A stretch of 20,837 bases of DNA. Source: Paramacrobiotus richtersi (taxonomy: Eukaryota > Tardigrada > Eutardigrada > Parachela > Macrobiotidae). Below the pieces are notes generated by a model, which ran no database searches, had not been told where the DNA came from, and saw only the letters and a list, made by a program, of their open reading frames with translations. Location of the stretch: positions 1 through 20,837 of the forward strand of contig JAQGAU010001186.1 in the NCBI GenBank assembly GCA_034698045.1. The letters run 5' to 3'. This document shows positions 9,366 through 18,406 of the stretch, piece by piece; the stretch's first letter is position 1; each line of letters starts with the position of its first letter. The position numbers were made by a program, and so were the translations under genes.

Positions 9366-10145
9366 TCAGAACTCATCATCCAGCTCTTCGTTAGCTGATT
9401 TAAGATGAGAACTATTAGCACCAGATGCTTCCGGTCTTGCGCCTTGGCTTTCTGCTCCTTCGGTGGCTGGGGACTTCCGACTTCTGGGCGGTGCAAGCGG
9501 TTTATTAATTTCCGTCGATGTAGTTTTTATGGCAGTACCTTGCGATTCGGAATATGCTAGCTTGCGCACAACTTGTTCCAACCGTCTCATGACATCTTTT
9601 ATATGGGTGCTTAATTTAGTCGAAATCTCTAAGTAGTCCACTCCCAGTGTACCAGCGAAATGTTCTGCACTTTCCGATGTAACCTGTCTTCGCATACTAA
9701 GGTCACTTCGGTTCCCGATGAGCAAGCCCATTTCGCATCGGTTTCTCCATGTACTCTGGCATCTTGCTTGCAGCTTCTCGAAAGATGATCGGTCAGCGAG
9801 ATCGAAAATGAAAATGAATACATGAGTGCCGTTGAGAATCGGGGAAAAATCATCCTGATTTTGTTCTCTTCCACCAAGTTCGATCAAATGTAGATTTGCA
9901 ATAAGTTGATCTGTCTGTATGTCGAATTTCTTACGGTAGAAGCACAGACCGTTCGTCGGACGATACGACAGCGGGAAGTCGTCGCTAGCGATTTGGCTAC
10001 AAAGTGACGACTTTCCCGCATGAGCTGGTCCAATCACTGCAATTTTTAAGTTGAAATGTTTTTTACTTCCGGAACCTAGTGCAAAAGTCTCGTTATTATC
10101 CCGATACAAGGAAAGATATTGCTGAATAGACTGTAAGTCAGGCAT
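9366..10145 (-). CDS. Rab-like small GTPase, possibly IFT27/RABL4-related
   Basis: Single-exon frame of 259 residues. The ATG at 10145-10143 was chosen because an in-frame stop lies at 10172-10170 and no other ATG lies between. GTPase motifs run in order: P-loop GPAHAGKSS (39-47); switch I Thr near T64 (RPTNG); G3 as IELGGREQ (88-95), where DxxG has become ELGG; G4 GNRSD (144-148); and G5 EISTK (173-177). The segment from G4 to G5, NRSDLSMRRQVTSESAEHFA, resembles the NKTDLAGRRAV style of IFT27, but general Rabs are similar. About 30 residues precede the domain, and a tail of about 75 residues (Pro/Ser, ending ANEELDDEF) follows. No C-terminal Cys prenylation motif is present, as in IFT27 and other Rab-like proteins. 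If it is IFT27, it would act in ciliary intraflagellar transport. The 5'UTR may be spliced near 10285-10230. Subfamily assignment is uncertain. Confidence 0.82.
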   Translation of the reverse strand: MPDLQSIQQYLSLYRDNNETFALGSGSKKHFNLKIAVIGPAHAGKSSLCSQIASDDFPLSYRPTNGLCFYRKKFDIQTDQLIANLHLIELGGREQNQDDFSPILNGTHVFIFIFDLADRSSFEKLQARCQSTWRNRCEMGLLIGNRSDLSMRRQVTSESAEHFAGTLGVDYLEISTKLSTHIKDVMRRLEQVVRKLAYSESQGTAIKTTSTEINKPLAPPRSRKSPATEGAESQGARPEASGANSSHLKSANEELDDEF

Positions 10146-10636
10146 GGTTAAGGCCTTAAAGGTCAATAATTAAAAATGTTTTCAGCAGTGGGATTATTTT
10201 ACAGAACACGCAGTGAATTATGAGTAGCTCGTAGATTCTAAAAAGAGAAACCAGGAAGACCGCTAGCAGTCTGAACAAGGAACACACCTGACTTGTGAAT
10301 GAGGAGGTATTTGCACGTACAAATCGATAACCCATGAATTACGAAGCGGATAGCAGGCGTGTACCATAAACCATAAATTACCTAACAAATAGGCGTCAGA
10401 AATAGGCGGCCGAGTGGAAACTGTGCGCTGAACATGGTGTACTGTTTTCCTTTTTTTCCGTTTATTATTTATTTTGTGATGTTTGTACGGGTATTTGTTT
10501 GAGAAATTCGACAGTTACTTAATTAAAAAATGAAAGTATAAAAAAAGGCGTCAGAATTTAAAATTCATAAAAGTACGTATAACTGAAAACACGGTGTCGT
10601 CTCCATCCGCCTCTGGGCTCGGTTATTCTAGGTTAC
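10146..10636. other. 5' flank of the GTPase gene
   Basis: On the minus strand a possible 5'UTR intron runs from AGTCAG|GTGTGT (near 10285) to TTTTTAG (near 10235). The rest is A+T-rich with no coding frame. It probably contains the GTPase promoter. Confidence 0.35.
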
Positions 10637-10957
10637 CTAGGGCGGGAGACCATTTGGCAAAAAAATTGTGGTGAAAAATTTCCGGTAGAACAGTAGAACA
10701 CCAGCAGTAAACTGTTTAAACTTTAGCAGTTTATGATATTTACGATGATTTATCTGAAGGTAGAGAAAATATAAAAACAGCTGCCATTCTGATAAACATA
10801 AGATTATGTTAAAATTATTCTTACAAACCTTGGTATCCGATTCGACGAGGACTGTTTCTTGATCGTCGTCAGAATTTTTGTATACAAGTAACAAGTTGGT
10901 TCTCATGGAGGAAAATCTTGTCTGATCGCAGTCCGGAGACTCCACGGATCGCAGCAT
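10637..10957 (-). CDS. weak small gene model, product unknown
   Basis: An ATG at 10957-10955 starts a frame of 106 codons. Splicing AAG|GTTTGT (exon 10957-10829) to TTCAG|ATAAAT (exon 10753-10637) keeps phase 0 and would give 81 residues. The first 43 residues are polar and codon-like (VYKNSDDDQETVLVESDTK); the second part is Phe/Leu/Lys-rich and looks like translated A+T-rich DNA. The start lies only 118 bp from the MRPL54 ATG on the other strand, so a shared promoter is possible. That position is the main argument for a real gene. No family is recognised, and the true downstream exons may differ. Confidence 0.25.
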   Translation of the reverse strand: MLRSVESPDCDQTRFSSMRTNLLLVYKNSDDDQETVLVESDTKVCKNNFNIILCLSEWQLFLYFLYLQINHRKYHKLLKFKQFTAGVLLFYRKFFTTIFLPNGLPP

Positions 10958-11075
10958 TTAGATTTGTTACTCTTCCCGTCATTCGCTTTGTTCAGCTTGA
11001 TTTCGCTACTCGCATCACTAACAGTATCGCGACGGAAGCGTTGTCAATTTTCGATCTTTGTCATAAGGCAGCGAA
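10958..11075. promoter_or_regulatory. probable promoter region of MRPL54, perhaps bidirectional
   Basis: These 118 bp separate the MRPL54 ATG from the ATG of the divergent small model. No clear TATA box is seen and CpG dinucleotides are fairly frequent (CGCGACGGAAGCG near 11029), in keeping with a housekeeping promoter. The assignment rests on position only. Confidence 0.4.
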
Positions 11076-11953
11076 ATGAGTGGCATCATCAAAGCCAGAT
11101 CGTGTGTACTCGGGAATGTTCTTAGACGAACCGTTTTAATGGATGGGTTATCAGAAACCAAGGCGATTTGTACGGCTTTGCCTTTGGACGAGAATTATTG
11201 TGATGGCAGGATTCCTGTATTTGGTTTGAACAATGTTATCCACCGAAGATTACTTCATTCATCTCCGGCCAGCTATGCTACCCCTCCGAAAAAATCGTCG
11301 GGTGGTAAGCTCGTTGATACTGAACAGCTTGGGTTCAATCCTAGTCAATGCAAATGTTTTTCGTGCAGTTTCCAACTTGTTTGTGAAACATTTTCTTTTT
11401 TTGTGATACAATAGCAGTACCCAGCTTGTAGGGTCCCTTTAATAAACTGTGCCCGTTGACGTGATCTCGTGCGCACAGTACGATGCGATAATTAATCTGC
11501 AGTTATTAACATGTTATCTTTTTTTTAGTATTTAAAGCGGGAATGACAGGCACGAAAAAGAAATTCGACGTGGAAACCGATCCTCACAAGCTGGTTAATA
11601 ATTTATGCGGCGGTCAGTATCTTAAAGAAGGACCGGAAGTCAAACTGAAGCCCGACAGCGAGTATCCCGACTGGTTGTGGACATTGCGGACCGGTGCTCC
11701 GCTAACGCTACAAGAAATGGATCCTACGACAGTCCAGTACTGGCGGGAAGTGGTTACTCTTAAAGAACGGGAACGTTACAAAATGCTCAAGTCAGTTCGT
11801 GGACGTTTCTGGGATTTGAGAATGGCCAAGCGCGGTGCGGCCAAAAAGCATTACGCGAAACAAGTGACCGTCTGGCAGGCAACCGGTGAAGTGATTCCCC
11901 GCAAGGGCTTCGATTACGAACCTATAATTGCAAAATTAAGAGAAAATTCTTGA
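11076..11953 (+). CDS. MRPL54: mitochondrial large-subunit ribosomal protein mL54
   Basis: Two exons: 11076-11304 and 11529-11953, joined in phase 1 (GGTG|GTAAGC, TTTTAG|TATTT). Total 654 nt, 217 residues. The first 75 residues are basic and include RRLLHSSPASYATPPKK, as expected for a mitochondrial presequence. The family core lies at about 95-165: LVNNLCGGQYLKEGPEVKLK, then SEYPDWLWTLRTGAPLTLQE, then DPTTVQYWR and a basic end. It corresponds to the YPxWL, DP and YWR pattern of mL54. The human protein is about 138 residues; this one has an extra C-terminal tail of about 50 residues after the core (residues about 166-217). Without splicing, the first exon would end at a stop at 11412-11414. 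The product is a component of the mitochondrial ribosome large subunit. The gene is convergent with MRPS27, 275 bp away. Confidence 0.9.
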
Positions 11954-12228
11954 ATCTGTGCATATATATATGACGAATAATCTGTGCTTTATTTTAACCT
12001 TGAAATGATTGTTTTCTGGGTTTTGTAAAACTGAACGGTCTGTCTCCTAAGTTGTTTTTCGCCGTAGAATGGTCAGGTAAAAAGTATTACTGCTCAAGCA
12101 TTGTGCGGTCTTCTCGGTCATGCTTTATACAACAATTTTTTTCTGTGCACAACAACCCCCATAGAACAAGCATCCGCTGAAAACGGTTTCTTCACACGTT
12201 GCACTTCAACAAAACAGAAGTAAATCCA
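11954..12228. other. 3' flanks of convergent MRPL54 and MRPS27
   Basis: A minus-strand AATAAA (TTTATT at 11988-11993) lies about 236 bp beyond the MRPS27 stop and could be its polyadenylation signal. If so, the MRPS27 3'UTR comes within about 40 bp of the MRPL54 stop, and the two transcripts would overlap at their 3' ends. No gene is seen between them. Confidence 0.4.
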
Positions 12229-14900
12229 TCAGTCTTCAGCTATCCGTTGCTGTTTAGCGTCATATCGTTCTTGTCTTTGTCTCCACCAGCGGACTTTCTG
12301 ATATTTCGTGGGTTCGGGGATTTGGTTAATGGCGTACTGAGGATCTTCAATACGGAAATCGTATGACGATCCATCAGCCTCTTCTGCAGCCGACAGATTC
12401 TCACGCGCAGTGGGTGTTAGCAATTTCTCCCAGTCATTCTTCTTTTCGAAAAAGAACAAAACTTCCTCTTCGGTGGTTAGCGCTTCGCGTTTCGTCTGCA
12501 GCTCTTTAAGCCGTTCTTCCATCTGAAATTTCCGCATGAGACGATCCACTTCCTTTTCTCTGTCATCGCGCCAGGCATCGTACAGTGACAGCTGTTTGTC
12601 AGTGTCTTGTTTCCAATATCGCTCGACCGTTTCTTTTACCTGTAGCAGCAGATTATCTTAACATCCAGATCCATTCATGCCACGCTCAACAAATGCACGG
12701 TACTCGTACCTGCTTTTCAGCTAACTGCAAAAGCGATCCATCAACCAAGCGGTTCTGGGAAGTCAGCTTTTGTGCTATTTCTCCTGTTTTCGCAAGAAGT
12801 GCGTTAAGATCAACTGGCTTTGGAGGAGGATCCACACCGGCGGGTGGGAGAATGGGCGGCGTCTCTATCGGAGAAGGCTTCACCGGAAATCCCTCGGGGG
12901 TCTTTTCCGTATTTCGTAAAATTTCAAGGAAATACTGAACCTACAAACATCAAATTTGACCTATTTTGGGTTCGAAAGAGTTTCTCTTCACTGTTTGCAC
13001 TGGTTTCATTTACCGAAGGAAAAGCATGCTATAAACAGCTACTGTGCCAAATGAATACATGCATGAATACATACATGTCAATTCCAATACGATTACGCAA
13101 CTCGGATAACAACGGTCAGGACCTAATGCCGATAATGTTCAAAACAAATACGGAAAAGCGAATACAGGTTACGACATAAACACTGAAATGTAATTTACCA
13201 GATGTACGCGAATCGTAATCAAGCCCCCCAAACAAGGTCACCGAAAAAAACGTGCATACCGACTCTTGCAGAAGCGATTCTTCGGGTCCACCATCCGCCA
13301 AGACCTCCAAAAACTGTGCAGCCTTGTGCCATTTTTCGTGCAAACCCAGACCGATTAACTGACAACTTCGTCCAAGAACGTCGTTGTTGGCTCGGCCGGC
13401 AGTATACAGTGTTTTTCCAAACAAGTGTTTTGGCTCAGAAGTATCAAAATGGTCATCAAAAAATGGATTTTTGATGTTTTTCACATAAATTATAACCTGC
13501 AACCGGAAGAGTTCGCCCTGACAGAAAGCCATAAACATAAGAGAAATATGTATACTTCTTCTCCGGTATCCTGAACAACCACCGGCTCCTTTAAGGATGC
13601 AATCTGATTCCAATCAGGATTGTCCTTGGAAAGGAACAAAGCACAGCTGTACAAGGCCAGATCTCTCGTCACCGGTGAGCGAAAATCTTCTTGAAGCATT
13701 TGATCAATTGCTATCCTCACAGCATCTTAAATTAACAAACCGATTATAGCATTCCTCGGAACTCAAAATAAGTTCTCCGACAATTTCGAAGAATTTACAT
13801 GATATTATTAGCGTCCGCAAACCTATGTATAACCGGCCAACTACATCAACCAAAAAAAATACTACAAAACAACCTAACATACCAAGTTTCGTTTCGACTG
13901 TATGGTGAACAATTTTAAATCAATTGTACAATTTTCTTCCTATAACGATCATGGAAACATGGCTAATGAACTGCACAACTGTATTTCCTGCAGATTTTAT
14001 TATTTGTGATGTTCAAATTAAAAAAACCATGACTTACACCGCTGAACTCTTTAATCGTTTCAAAGAAGTTTTATGAAAAAATCTGCATTTTTCAGAGTTT
14101 CTGCTGCCTAACTTACCTTGAGGTCTATTAAGTTCCAGAAACTTATCCATTAATAAGCTGGCCGTGAAATGGTCCAAAAACAACCCGTATTTTGCTTTAT
14201 CGCTGAGAAGTTGCAACAGCTCATCCAGCCTGCCCAGTTCCAAAAAGAAACGTACGGACGCATGATGGATACCTTCGCGGAACGAATGGGCTATATTCGA
14301 CATGCGGAAACTGCACAGCCAACGGTTAAAAACGATTACGACATCAACGGACAAATGCGACTACTGAACCAGATACATACAATTCCAAAATGTCAACCAA
14401 ATGCCTGGCGTCCTCGTTTCTGGAGGTTTTATTCGCAAACTATAGGAAAAGAATATGAAACGACGCTTTTTCATTGCGCATGGTTTCGGTACATACGATT
14501 TCCACATCCAGTGGGCCGGCATTCTTTGTCACTTCGAACCTCTTTCGTAATTCAACATAAAATTCCTCTGCGAATATAGATCTTCGTCACACCAGGCTCC
14601 AAGGTTTACGACTTTGCGACAGCAACAATGAATGTTGTTACATCATCGCTAACCTGCACGAAGCTGCTGCATTAAAGGAGTATCCAAACGTGTTCGCCAT
14701 GCATCGTCCAAATGATATGCAGACGGAAGGAAAGAATAATTTCGGTTAGACACTGTAAAAAAGGTGCCATGCATGAACTGGATTTGAGTCTTTGATCAAA
14801 ACAAATAGTTCTCATTTGTGGGTGAATTGTTACCTGGACGTCCTAATCCGAAACATCTGGCTGTTCGGCATGCTGAAAGGAGTCGAGAGTTCAGAGCCAT
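12229..14900 (-). CDS. MRPS27: mitochondrial small-subunit ribosomal protein mS27 (PPR-type)
   Basis: Nine-exon model on the minus strand: 14900-14834, 14752-14654, 14567-14497, 14439-14381, 14310-14117, 13725-13556, 13496-13260, 12940-12710, 12639-12229. Total 1539 nt, 512 residues, with phases agreeing at every junction. The N-terminus MALNSRLLSACRTARCFGLG is a typical mitochondrial presequence. Residues about 31-44 (LPSAYHLDDAWRTR) match the start of mature mS27. KYGLFLDHFTASLLMDKFLE (about 139-158), followed after the splice by DAVRIAIDQMLQEDF, matches the best-conserved family stretch. NPFFDDHFD is at about 230-238, and HLFGKTLYTAG with KAAQFLEVLADGG follows in the same exon. A Pro-rich linker and a charged coiled-coil end (RWWRQRQERYDAKQQ) complete it. 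Human MRPS27 is 414 residues, so this form is longer, mostly C-terminal. The product is a PPR-like helical protein of the mitoribosomal small subunit. The least certain junction is donor 13260 (TCG|GTATGC). Confidence 0.9.
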
Positions 14901-15061
14901 GGAATATGAATTATAAACGTTTTATTAAAAAGTTCAAAGTTCCACAACGCATAAGTCAATTGATCAAACAATTTTTGGGAAAAACTTGTTTTCCGGCGAA
15001 AAACGTTTTCGCAAAAGTCGCAGCGCGAATTTTTTCCAGATGTTTAATATGCCGTCAGTAG
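14901..15061. promoter_or_regulatory. probable MRPS27 promoter region
   Basis: This stretch lies upstream of the MRPS27 ATG and ends where the GC-rich repeat begins. It contains a perfect inverted repeat at 14996-15012 (arms GCGAAAA and TTTTCGC, loop ACG), about 96 bp before the start codon. No TATA box is evident. The assignment rests on position. Confidence 0.4.
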
Positions 15062-15945
15062 TCAAGCGAGCGAGCAAAGCGAGCGAGCGTTTTTAAGTTA
15101 CGTCTGAGACGGCTGGGGGGTCGTGACACGGGGGACCGGGGGCGGAGCCCCCCGACTCGAGCAATACATAAAACTTTTCATGTAAAACCCCAAGATCAGA
15201 ATTCGAGGGCACGTTACGCGGGTACGTGACGCGAAGTACCCGTAGTGAAATCTTTAGTGTAGTGGCCCATGTAGTTGCTACTTGAGGGTTCGTTACGCGG
15301 GTACGTGACGCGAAGTACCCGTAGTGAAATCTTTAGTGTAGTGGCCCATTAAGTGGCTACTTGAGGGTTCGTTACGCGGGTACGTGACGCCGAGAACCCG
15401 TAGTGAAATCTTTAGTGTAGTCAAGCGAGCGAGCGTTTTTAAGTTACGTCTGAGACGGCTGGGGGGTCGTGACACGGGGGACCGAGGCGGAGCCCCCGGA
15501 GAGGGGGTGCGGAGGGCGGAGCCCCCCGACTCAAGCAATACATAAAACTTTTCATGTAGAACCCCAAGATCAGAGCAATTCGAGGGTACGTTATGCGGGT
15601 ACGTGACGCGAAATACTTGTACTAAAATTTTTAGTGAAGTACTCCATGTAGTGGCTATTTGAGGGTTCGTTACGCGGGTACGTGACGCGGCGAACCCGGA
15701 GTAAAATTTTTAGTGTAGTGGCCAATGTAGAGGCTATTTGAGGGTTCGTTACGCGGGTACGTGACGCGGCGAACCCGGAGTAAAATTTTTAGTGTAGTGG
15801 CCAATGTAGCGGCTATTTGAGGGTTCGTTACGCGGGTACGTGACGCGGCGAACCCGTAGTGAAATTTTTAGTGTAGTGACCCATGTAGTGGCTTTTGAGG
15901 GTTTGTTACGCGACCACGTGACGCGGCGAACCCGTACAGAATGTT
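15062..15945. repeat. nested tandem repeat with 79-bp units
   Basis: A GC-rich head (TCAAGCGAGCGAGC, then TTTTTAAGTTACGTCTGAGA, then a GGGG-rich stretch) occurs at 15062 and again at 15421, 359 bp apart. Each head is followed by units of about 79 bp marked by GTTACGCGGGTACGTGACGC or a near copy. Unit cores start at 15213, 15292 and 15371 after head 1, and at 15590, 15669, 15748, 15827 and 15905 (last step 78) after head 2. Heads share a tail, AATACATAAAACTTTTCATG. Head 1 contains a perfect hairpin, GGGGGC-GGA-GCCCCC (15138-15152). Units contain inverted repeats (see findings). No long open frame fits; the 81-codon frame at 15293-15538 is a by-product. This could be satellite-like DNA or part of a non-autonomous transposon. 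No terminal inverted repeats or target-site duplication were identified. Confidence 0.85.
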
Positions 15946-15949
15946 TCTT

Positions 15950-15966
15950 AAGTACCTCCGGTACTT
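15950..15966. repeat. short perfect inverted repeat at the array edge
   Basis: Arms AAGTACC and GGTACTT flank the loop TCC, just after the last 79-bp unit. GGTACC and GGTAC motifs recur just downstream (about 15980-16000). It may mark the end of the repeated element. Confidence 0.6.
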
Positions 15967-18077
15967 TCTATTTTGACGGTACCTCAAAAAAGGTACAGGA
16001 TATTTTGTAGATACGGGACGGAAAGAACCAGCACGGAAAACGTCGGGGCGCTATCACAAGCACAAGGAAATCGAGTGCACCTGACTTTTTTTCCGAGCGC
16101 AATACGAATCTGCAGAACCTTGTGATGGGTTCGTTTGTTCAACGTAGCGCATGGTTCACAGATTTAATCGGCCGAATCGAACTCCGCAAAACAAATTTTT
16201 TGCTGGGTATAATGTATATGTCTATCGGTCGTGCGTGACAGCTGATGAAGACATAAACATCAAGCAAACGTAGACGACAAATAATGAATTAATTTTTTTA
16301 ATCATAAAATGTTCCTTCATATTAGATACTTTAGAGTGTAATACTGTAAGCCTTTGAACAATGGATATTCGAATAACCAGCATGAAATATTTTTCAAGTT
16401 TGAATGCTTTTGAAAATATATTAGTTCACTTATATAAATTATTATTATAAAACACGCTGATGTTTCATACCAAATACGTTTAAAAACTAAGTATTTTTGA
16501 AAAAGCTAAATTTTTTATTGCTAAAGATTAAGTGCGCTGTGTTTAAATAATTCACATTTCATTTTAAAATACAAAACGTGGTTAATGTTCTATTAGTTCA
16601 AGTAGTGCAGAAGATGTTTTCGATTTTTTCATATTAAAATTTATTGTTGAGAATTACCGGTTTTAACGCAAATATTACTGTACTGTCCGTAGCGTTTGCC
16701 TATTTCAGGATAGAACTAGCGCAGAAAACAACATAATTGAAAAATTGTCGTAGAATTTTGTATTTATAGTACGTAATTATCAGAAAATTAACATAAAATA
16801 AAGTGAGAATGCACAATTATGACCATAACTTTCAGATTAATTTTTAATGAAATATTTGTACAACTCGATAAAACAGAATTGTTATTTGCTTAACCGCCAA
16901 ATAATACAATTTTAATTAATACCTATTACACACATGACGAGTTAAAAATCATTCAATTTGCAAAACGTTATGCAAAAGAAAAAACAACTCATTGGTCTGA
17001 CTGACTGTTGTTCTGTCTGATGACGATTTGAAATGAAGTGGCAGATTGACCACAAAAACACAAGTTATTTTGTAACGCCGCATTGGACTGGCAGCCTAAG
17101 TGAAACATGTGAAGGATTTAATTTTATTTGTGTGCCTGCGTGATGCCCCTTGATGCCGAAGCTGCAGGCCGATTCTTCAAAGCACGGCTGTTTTCGAACG
17201 CAGTACAGCGTACTTTGTATAACACCTGACACCTTACAAGGGGCGCTAGGAACAGCCGAGGACCCGATTTTCAGTTTCAATATTTTTAACGGCAACCTTG
17301 CAAAAGACAACTTTTCATCTTTTAATTTTATGTGCGGAACTCAATTTCTGTCAGGTCGAAACCTCAACTAAACTTAAACGTTAGCCATAGTATAGCATAC
17401 GTACGTGCATGCAACGGCCTCCAAATGTTGGCACTTACATAAAAGGCACTGGAGTTTGAACGCCAAACAGTACGCGATACACGTACTATGGGTTTCGTGC
17501 CATTACACAGTACTGTTTGCTTTTACGGTTTTCGAACAAATTCACATTTTCGATTTCTCTGAACTGCAAGAAACTGTCTTGAATATTACAGGTTTAGTTT
17601 TAACTGCAGACATCCGGAAGATATAATTTTTAGTCAAAAATAGTGCAACCAAAAATGGAAGGGTGTGTTAGCAGGGAAAGCTGTCGAAAACTATGGTTAA
17701 TGTTTCCTGAACTGTTTTGCTTTTGAACTCTAGTGCATTTTATGTAGGTGACGGCATTTGGAGGCCGTAGCCTGTAAGGCCGTATGCTATAATATGAACC
17801 ACTTCAAGTTTGCTAAGGTTTTGACCTGGAACTGGAGTTCCGCAGACCAGATGTATCGTGGAAAATGGTTTTTTTGGAAGGCTTCCGTGAAAAATACTGA
17901 AACCGCGAAGCAAAGTTCTAGACTGTTTTTAGCACCTATGGTGCAGTAACTTGCTGCCATGTTTTTTTATCTGTGTCGTATACATTTTGGCACTTTTACA
18001 CATCAAGAACTCCAAGAACTCGTAAATCGGTTACGAGAAGGTCACCCGCAATGGGAGCAGTGAAGATAGGTCGTTTT

Positions 18078-18119
18078 CAAAATGACGGCAGGCATTATTA
18101 AGTCTCTACCGTCATTTTG
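18078..18119. repeat. 11-bp inverted repeat
   Basis: Arms CAAAATGACGG (18078-18088) and CCGTCATTTTG (18109-18119) are perfect complements separated by 20 bases. The pairing can be extended outward (GTTTT on the left, GAAAA on the right) with one bulge. This would form a stable hairpin if transcribed, or could be a remnant of a small inverted-repeat element. Confidence 0.7.
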
Positions 18120-18382
18120 GAAAAGCGGTTTTGTTTAGCGCGGCATATGTTTCTGCCGTAAAACGAATTAACGGCAAGATTTACTGAAGTCATGGTCCAT
18201 GAATGCTGGTAGCGCATATAAGTGCTCTTTGATGAAAAAAAATTATTTATACAGGAGCAATGGAAGGTCAACAGAAAATCATCATTGATTGTTTTTCCAA
18301 TATTGCTTTGTTACTGCCAGGCAGCAGACTTCTGCTTTTTTGCTTTGGTTTGCTTAGTGAAGTGATTATCGTGTAGATAAAG

Positions 18383-18406
18383 TATACAGATATATATATC
18401 TGTATA
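18383..18406. repeat. 24-bp perfect palindrome in a TA-rich microsatellite
   Basis: TATACAGA, then TATATATATC, then TGTATA form a sequence equal to its own reverse complement. It is followed by another TATATATCTGTATATG copy. It is most likely a microsatellite of the unit TATATATCTG. Confidence 0.75.

Noticed and set aside
13116-13259. Extension of MRPS27 exon 7 past the donor at 13260 to GTAAAT near 13198
   Set aside because: That donor would leave phase 1, which does not fit the phase-0 exon at 12940. The phase-0 donor at 13260 restores the family alignment (FLEVLADGG, then QYFLEIL).
15293-15538. 81-codon minus-strand frame inside the tandem repeat
   Set aside because: It is a translation of the repetitive GC-rich DNA, with no start context, splice site or domain.
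15800-15870. tRNA-like GGTTCG motif in the repeat units
   Set aside because: No acceptor stem, anticodon arm or D-arm can be placed around it; GGGTTCG here pairs with CGAACCC as a simple inverted repeat.
15213-15945. The repeats as a CRISPR array
   Set aside because: The setting is eukaryotic, the whole 79-bp unit is repeated including what would be spacers, and no cas gene is present.
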